Shown in pieces: positions 58,418 through 64,000 of a stretch of DNA of 64,000 nt (position 1 is the first letter of the stretch; every line of letters starts with the position of its first letter). The notes below the pieces were generated by a model. The model did no database searches and was not told the origin of the DNA. It was given only the letters and a program-made list of their open reading frames with translations. The stretch is from Prinia subflava (Eukaryota; Chordata; Aves; Passeriformes; Cisticolidae): contig NW_026960607.1 in the NCBI RefSeq assembly GCF_021018805.1, forward strand, positions 2,730,501 to 2,794,500, in the 5' to 3' direction. Both the position numbers and the translations under genes were made by a program.

Positions 58418-60425
58418 TTATTTGTTTTTTGTATTTCTTGTCATTTTTCTTCTATTATGAACAGGCATTTAAAGCTCCAATTCTGTTCACAGAGACGCCT
58501 TGAGAAGAAATGTTTTGAGGGAGGGTGGGAGGGAAAAAATCCAAACAAAAATCAACTGTCCCTGTAAAAGGAAAAGCTTCTGCTCACCTCAAGGGCTGTG
58601 AAGCTATTTGGCCCTGCCCTGAGTGGGGCTTTGGGGGTTTCAAAGGCCTCAGGGCTGCCCCACGGAGCTGGGGGAAATCCAAGCAAATGTGGCCCCCATT
58701 TCTCTGTAAAAAATCCCCTATACCTTAAATTTCAAGCAAAGCAACTCCTACAGCATTATAAGCTGTTTAGAAAATGGCAAGTGCCGCCTCATGCCCTATT
58801 CACGACGCCGCTCGGCTCACAGGGAAGGAGGGGGGAGCAAACTCCGCCGCTCATGGCAGGGGGGAAAGGGGAAAAAGAGCGAAAAATCACCCCAGCCATT
58901 CCTATGGAGCTTCCTGCGCAGATTCATGTGGGAAGGAAATGAAAACAGTGGCGCTGTAGCAAAGTGTGTGCCGGAGGGGCAGGGGCAGCTACCCCTGCAC
59001 TCATCGCCACTGCACACGGCGGGGGAAAGGGGGAGGGGCAACCGGGCGGGCTCAGCCCGCCCTTGCTGCCTGCCCGCCATTGCCTCTTTCGAGCAGAGAG
59101 CCAGCAACCCCCCTTCACCGCCCTGGGGGGAAGGGGGGGGGGCGAAGCCACAAAGCGGGTCCAAGCCGCCCGTCTCAGTGGCACCGCGCAGGGAAGGGGA
59201 GGAACTCGCTCGCCCCGTTGGCCCCTCACGCCCGCGGGGAGGGGGGGAAAGAGAGAGAGGGAGAAAACAGGGAGAGTGAGAGACAAACTGTGGGCCGCCG
59301 GCGCCGCTGGCCTGGGGTGCCTCCTGCCTGCCGGAAAGCTGGAGAGGAAGGTGTGGGCCAGGCAACTGGCAGCACGAGCTGCCGGCCTCCCTCCGGGGCA
59401 CGGGTCTCCCCTCCCCCACCGTGCCCGCGAAAACACGGGGGTGGGGAGAGAACTGCCCACAGGGAAAACAGAAAAAAAGGGGGGGGGGAGGGTCTGACCC
59501 CGTTCCACTGCCACCACGGGGTGAAAGAGGGGGCTGGGCACGGCAAGAGAGAGAGAGAAAGAAGGCAGGGAGATCGCATCCGTGCTGCCATGCCTCTGTC
59601 TCACCGCACCCCCCACCCCAGCAAAGGGGAAAGAACAGAGTTAAAACACAGAGAAACAAAAAAAGACAAACCCAAAATTCACCCAGGCAATCATAAAAAC
59701 AAGCACAGGTAAAGTTAAAAGCATAAAACACTCATAAGGTGAACTTTTCGCCCTAAACTCACAAGGAAACCGAAGGGGAGGGTGAAGCGGGATGATGGGG
59801 AAAATATGTTGTTACACGATATTTTGTCCGAGTTCGTCTCAACTGCGGAACCACGGTGCTCCATGAAGAGCTGTGTTGAGTGGCCCACACTGCCCACTTG
59901 CTTTTTGGAGGGACATCTGAAGCACAACGGAGGTATTCCATCTCTTCAGAAGACCGAACCGTGCTTTGGAAGCCCTGAGGCAGGTGGAGGAGACAGCAAC
60001 CAGCGGACGCTGCAGGCAGAAGCGCCGTCCTTGCTGACAGCGAGAGTGGCGGTGCAGACGCTCGCTTTGATCTCACTGGGATAGAAGCAGAAGAGGTCGG
60101 CGGGGGGGGAGGGGGGGGCGAAAGAAGCTGTCAGCAGCGAAGAATTCCAGCTGCTCTTGTCAGGAAAGGTACAAGCTGTCCTCTCTCAGACTGGTTCCCC
60201 AGGTGTTCTGGAACCTCTTCCTGGCTGTCTGTTCTAGAAATTAAAGTCAAGCTGTGCTGGATGCCGTCCGACCTGCTGTCTTTTGGCAGGATTGATCTTT
60301 TTCCATGGTCAGCAGGACCAGCCTTCTTTAGAAAAAGCGTGGAGATATTTCGCTTACCTCTCTGAGGAAGCAGGTAGAATTTTCAAGCTTTGCTGCATGA
60401 ATCAGTCCCGGCTGCGCTGAACTTC
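58418..60425 (-). other. GC-rich leader of provirus D, no verified gene
   Basis: About 2 kb between the primer site and the nested family E LTR. From about 58600 to 60120 it is GC-rich with many purine/pyrimidine runs, including GGGGGG tracts. Long open frames occur on both strands (up to 304 codons on minus, 58817-59731), but they are Pro/Ser/Gly-rich, overlap each other in several phases and show no capsid or zinc-knuckle motif. They are most likely stop-poor noncoding sequence. A decayed GC-rich gag region comparable in place to that of provirus B is an alternative. Confidence 0.5.
60352..60363 (-). promoter_or_regulatory. Candidate major splice donor of provirus D
   Basis: The minus strand reads AGAGAGGTAAGC, with the junction between 60358 and 60357, about 70 bases past the primer site. 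The AGAGGTAAGC core is identical to that in the provirus A leader. In retroviruses a donor here produces subgenomic RNA. Confidence 0.45.
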
Positions 60426-60446
60426 TTCAAAACATCAGGGTCATCG
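60426..60446 (-). promoter_or_regulatory. Primer-binding site, possibly tRNA-Trp type
   Basis: Two bases inside the 5' LTR the minus strand reads CGATGACCCTGATGTTTTG. It resembles the tRNA-Trp complement used by alpharetroviruses (TGGTGACCCCGACGTGATTT) with several transitions and a 1-2 base gap, a degree of mismatch compatible with the element's age. The position supports it; the tRNA identity is tentative. Confidence 0.45.
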
Positions 60447-60448
60447 GA

Positions 60449-60783
60449 TGTTGTTATGGATTTCGGACTGCACAGAAATAACAACAAGACTCTCCATGAT
60501 GGTAAAGATGAGAGCAAACTTTATTCTTCTAAATTCTACTATTATGGAGTAGTTCGGTACAAAGAACATGATTGGTTATTCAGTGTCTACACCCTTTAGT
60601 AAACAATTCTTTCCAGTAAACATGTTGGAAAAACACCACCTGCGGATGGTTTCTCACTTGCCAAGGTTTGTTTGAATTCCTCCTTTAGATTTCTCAGGCT
60701 AACATGAGAAAGTTGCTCACTTGCCTTTCACACAGACACTGACAGAGCCTGAAGCCTAAGTTCAGACCAATGTCAGGCCCACA
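60449..60783 (-). repeat. 5' LTR of provirus D
   Basis: 335 bp, TGTGGGCCTG (at 60783) to CATAACAACA in sense, followed on the outer side by GATATT (60784-60789). It differs from the 3' LTR by scattered substitutions and one small indel. Confidence 0.9.
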
Positions 60784-60789
60784 GATATT

Positions 60790-62379
60790 TATTTGGTTCT
60801 TCTTTTTCTTCATGGTATAATTCTTTCTATGTCCTGGAAAAGCATTTAAAGAAGAGGTATGATGTATTTTAGAGATGTAAGGGACAGTTTTTGCTTTATG
60901 TCTCATTATCTGGAAGACAGCATCTCCAGCATCACAGGCATATCTCATCCTGCCAAAGCCCAGTGTGGAACATAATGTGTGAAAGAGACTCCAGATAAGG
61001 GGAATAGATCTCTCTCTTGCTTAAAATGCTATGAATTTTTTCCTTTAGGGCAAATGACTGTATTTTATAACTCCATTTTTAGAGATAATAAATAATTTTA
61101 GGCCACTGAAGTGACAGGACAGTTCATCTGTGTGAAAAGTGAATTATCTGGGGAATAAAAATGAGCAAGATCACTCCGAATTAAGTGCATGAGCCCACAG
61201 CCTGAATTATTGGTTTGATATTCAGATGTTAAAGTGCAAGAGCTTGCTTTGAGTTAGTCCTGTGGCCAGAGCTGCTAGAAAATGTGATCTCACAGGTTGA
61301 AGCTGCTTGGATCTGGCCCTGAAGCAGAGATGATAAAACCTCTGGTATCCTGTTTTCACTTTCTGGGCTGTCAGCAGTGTCTTCTAGAACTAGAGACCTA
61401 AAAGTGGAAGGATCTAAGTGAACTGAGCATCCTGGTGACAAGGACATGAGGACCTCTGCAGTCTACCCTCAGAGAGATCCTGCTGGCTGTGGGATCACCC
61501 GCTCCAGCTTGAATTGGCGAGGAAGGCCTACACTTGCCTGGCAATTATGTCAGTGTCTGAAAGCTTGCCAGTAAAATTGATATTCTGTTGTTAGGAGTAG
61601 TGTTGATAGGTAGACAGGCAGACAGATATTTGATTGAATAGAGGGTATTTGATTGAATAGACACTAGAAGTTCACAGAGGTGGTTGTTTTGTTTTGGTGA
61701 GGGGTAGGGCTTTTAAATATATAGATTAACTACAATTGATTCAAATTTGTAGTATAGTTTAAATTTAAACTTTTCAATTTGAACAGCTGTTTAGAGTGTC
61801 ACTTTTTACAATAACCCAAGTAATAATTCAAGAGAGTCCTGCTATGTCTTACAAAGTCTGGAGAGGTCGCAAAGGGAGATGAAATTCAGTTTATTGATTT
61901 TGGGTCCTAAAAATATTCAGTAAATATTATCTGTAGTTAACAGATCTACAGGACTCATGCTGATTCATTTCCTTATCTGAAAGATGTGCTTTTCATACTG
62001 TAAATGATATTTAATACTCCCCAAAGGGCTCAACAGTTTAGATTTGATAAGAGAATGTGGAAAATGAATGCATTATTTTCTTGCCTTTTTGTGGTGCTGT
62101 GATTCTGTTATTCATGGAAGGCTCTATTTTAATACACTTTATGCTTTTACTAACATTTCAACATTTCAATGTAAAAGAAAAAAAAGAGTCTTTTATCATT
62201 CATATTGAAAAAAGTGCTTAAGTTTTAATCCACACATAGCCAGTAACTGCTATTTGATCTTAAAGGATGGCACTCAAACTATAGAAAGGCAAGGACTAAG
62301 ACATTCTTAATGGTGTAAATGTTATAGTGCATCTCATTTATTGAAGGGACCATAATTATGCAGAGCCATTACAGTGGAT
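60790..62379. other. No gene seen
   Basis: AT-rich sequence. A 15-bp unit, TATTTGATTGAATAG, occurs twice at 61627-61641 and 61646-61660. Confidence 0.55.
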
Positions 62380-62385
62380 ATTCAT

Positions 62386-62789
62386 TGTTGTTGTTTAAAT
62401 TTATGGGGGGTCCCCGGGGAGTGCCCCCCGGAGACCCCCGGGGTCTTTTGGGTTCGTGGTATTCCCGGGCTTGCAGGCAAGGAGACTCAGATGCCGGTGG
62501 GATGCTGATGAGGTGAGGGTTTATTCACTGAGGGAGAGGGGAAGGGGGGAGGGGGAAGGGGGGGAGAGGAGAGAGGAGCGTCCGGACGCCTCCAGGGGAA
62601 GAGGGGCAAGAGGGGGGGGCCTTCTGCCTTAGCATTCTTATCACAGAGGTTCAAAGGGGCGCGGTAGCATTCTCCAGCCAATGAGGTTACAGATACAGGA
62701 TACTGCAGGGAGGGTACAGACTTAGGACAAACCATACATTTTCCAAGGGTGAGCCAGAGCAAACCATTTCCATAAAATGCAATCCCACA
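62386..62789 (-). repeat. LTR, family C (3' LTR of the edge provirus)
   Basis: It runs from TGTTGTTGTTTAAATT to AATCCCACA, 404 bp. AATAAACCC on the minus strand is near 62520. It has the family's GA-rich purine tract (about 62525-62580) and a GC-rich hairpin-prone stretch near 62405-62450. It is shorter than the other two copies, mainly in the purine tract. Confidence 0.88.
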
Positions 62790-62810
62790 AGTCACCCTTT
62801 TTTTCTTTAA
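62790..62810 (-). other. Polypurine tract of the edge provirus
   Basis: The minus strand reads TTAAAGAAAAAAAGGGTGAC before the LTR, the composition and place expected for the plus-strand primer. Confidence 0.65.
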
Positions 62811-63043
62811 AATGTGAGAAGAGAAATATGACATATGACAATTAACAATTTAAAAAATGAAACAGTAATTACAGTTTTGCAGCATGAAACCAAATACAAT
62901 TGCAGTAAGGATTATGTTATACGGTGAACAGTTGATCTGACCTTGTAATTGCAGTAGACGGGTTATGTGAGTTTATATTGCAAGATTTGAAACAAGTTAA
63001 CAAATTTGTTTGAGCCTTTCCAGCGTGACTGGCCTAATAGTGT

Positions 63044-63361
63044 CTAGTCTTTTCCAACTGGCTTTTCAGACCACCATAGCCCCCAGCTTAGGCTGAGGCG
63101 CTGACCTCTGCTCCCATTCCAGGGACAGGAAAACACGTGGAGTTCCCCGGGCTCCACACACGGCTTCAGATTCTCACAGATCTGAGCCAAACCACTCCTT
63201 TCACTTTCCAACTGGTTCAACCGAAAGGAAAAGACCCCCAGTTTTAGGTCATCAAAAGAAAAACAAAAGAAAAAAACTACAAAAACCGTCAAATACTTTC
63301 TCAGACACCAATTTAGGTTATCAATCACCCTCAGAACTAACTGAGGACAGCATAAACCCAA
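63044..63361 (-). other. Open frame in edge provirus, unknown
   Basis: A 105-codon frame beginning Met-Gly-Leu-Cys-Cys, the same five residues that start the gag-like frame of provirus A. Residues about 24-40 are strongly hydrophobic, followed by a short charged helix and a Cys/Trp-containing tail. It lies about 250 bases inside the 3' LTR. It may be a gag-like or accessory remnant, or chance. Nothing further was recognised up to 64000. Confidence 0.3.
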
Positions 63362-64000
63362 AAGCGTTACAGATTCAATAGTCTACACTACTGAATCGCG
63401 CCTTACAAGAAGACAATCCAAAAACTGCTTCCCTTGGATCCACACTTGTGACCTGAAAAGGCCTCTGCTTTCTAAATTAGAAAACAGGGGAATCTGCAAT
63501 ATGAACACACACAAAAGCTAGAAAGGCATAATTGTAAAACTACTTCATGGGGATGGGAAGGAAATGGAGGGGTTTGGGACACCCTGCTGTTTGGCCAGAA
63601 CAGCTAGGGACAGGGGCAGAAAAACAGGGAAAGGGAATCGAAGTAGCATTAACAATTATACAAGGCTGTAAAACTGGTATTACAAATTCACTTTAGCTTT
63701 GGGGTTTGCTTTCTTAGCGTTTACCTTGTGGGACTTGAAAAGCGGAAGATGGGACTGAGAGCACATGGCCATGGTGGCCATGCGGTCACAGAGCAGCACG
63801 TGGTGTTAGCTGTGCCGTGCCGGGTTTAGCAGGAAGGGGTTAACTCTCGGGGGTTTGTTAAGGGAAAAGGGGTTAGGGAGAATGAGCAGCGAGGGGAGGA
63901 GGGGGTAAGGGTAAGGAAGGAGGTTACACAATTTACAAAACCGAGTTTTGGAAGGTGCGGGGCTTGGGCACAACTGAAGACTGCTTTTTCCTTCTCTGAT

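Larger units (their letters stand above)
54006..60783 (-). mobile_element. Provirus, family D, with two nested family E LTRs
   Basis: LTRs at 54006-54339 and 60449-60783 in the same minus orientation enclose 6.1 kb, flanked by the perfect 6-bp duplication GATATT (54000-54005 and 60784-60789). Subtracting the two nested family E LTRs and their duplications leaves about 4.0 kb of original interior. The interior has a GC-rich leader, a splice-donor-like site, and a module shared with provirus A, but no recognisable gag, pol or env. By eye the LTRs differ at roughly 17-19 of 334 bases, about 5%, so it is clearly older than provirus B. Confidence 0.85.
62386..64000 (-). mobile_element. Family C provirus, 3' part, cut by the window edge
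   Basis: A family C LTR (62386-62789) is joined on its right to a purine tract and then non-LTR sequence that looks unlike flanking genomic DNA. The solo copies of this LTR end in a target duplication here, and this one does not. It is therefore the 3' LTR of a minus-strand provirus extending past 64000. The left target sequence would be ATTCAT (62380-62385). The primer site and 5' LTR lie outside the window. Confidence 0.72.

Noticed and set aside
58817..59731. 304-codon minus open frame and several overlapping long frames on both strands
   Set aside because: They lie in GC-rich, homopolymer-rich sequence where stop codons are rare, overlap in multiple phases, are Pro/Ser/Gly-rich and show no domain.

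Overview
The window reads as avian nuclear DNA, most likely from a songbird. It is AT-rich, carries three minus-strand fragments of CR1 (the main bird LINE), and is loaded with endogenous retrovirus (ERV) LTRs of several families. Classification rests on reading alone; no search was run. No host protein-coding gene could be recognised, and no rRNA, tRNA or CRISPR array was seen. One weak 64-bp candidate host exon is noted near 17.3 kb. The window is therefore probably intergenic or lies inside a large intron.

Layout: 1-3.6 kb is plain AT-rich DNA. A small solo LTR (3638-4029) is followed by a short provirus, family A (4092-7989, minus). Family A has both LTRs, a Lys3-type primer site, gag-like fragments and an odd G-poor tract. 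8-30 kb is mostly featureless, with CR1 pieces (8.4, 20.3 and 29.6 kb) and LTRs at 12.1-12.9, 13.26-13.59, 14.5-14.9 and 21.8-23.2 kb. Provirus B (30318-34363, minus) has LTRs that look identical, so it is very young. It has a broken gag with a zinc knuckle, no pol or env, and an intensely GC-rich, CpG-rich block inside the gag region. 36-45 kb holds solo LTRs of families C, A and B plus two others; one family A LTR is nested inside a family C LTR. 45-54 kb is plain. Provirus D (54006-60783, minus) is older (about 5% LTR divergence by eye) and contains two later family E LTR insertions. A further minus-strand provirus (family C) enters at 62386 and runs off the right edge.

How the parts relate: every recognisable coding remnant is retroviral. 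None of the three complete proviruses shows polymerase or envelope, so they look like non-autonomous elements that moved using enzymes supplied in trans. Most LTR boundaries were fixed by finding matching target-site duplications (TSDs) on both sides: 6 bp for families A, B, C, D and the 3.6-kb LTR, and 5 bp for family E and the 39.9-kb LTR. Nesting gives relative ages: C before A at 36 kb, and D before E at 54-60 kb.

Limits: percent identities are eye counts. Family letters A to E are local labels and not database names.
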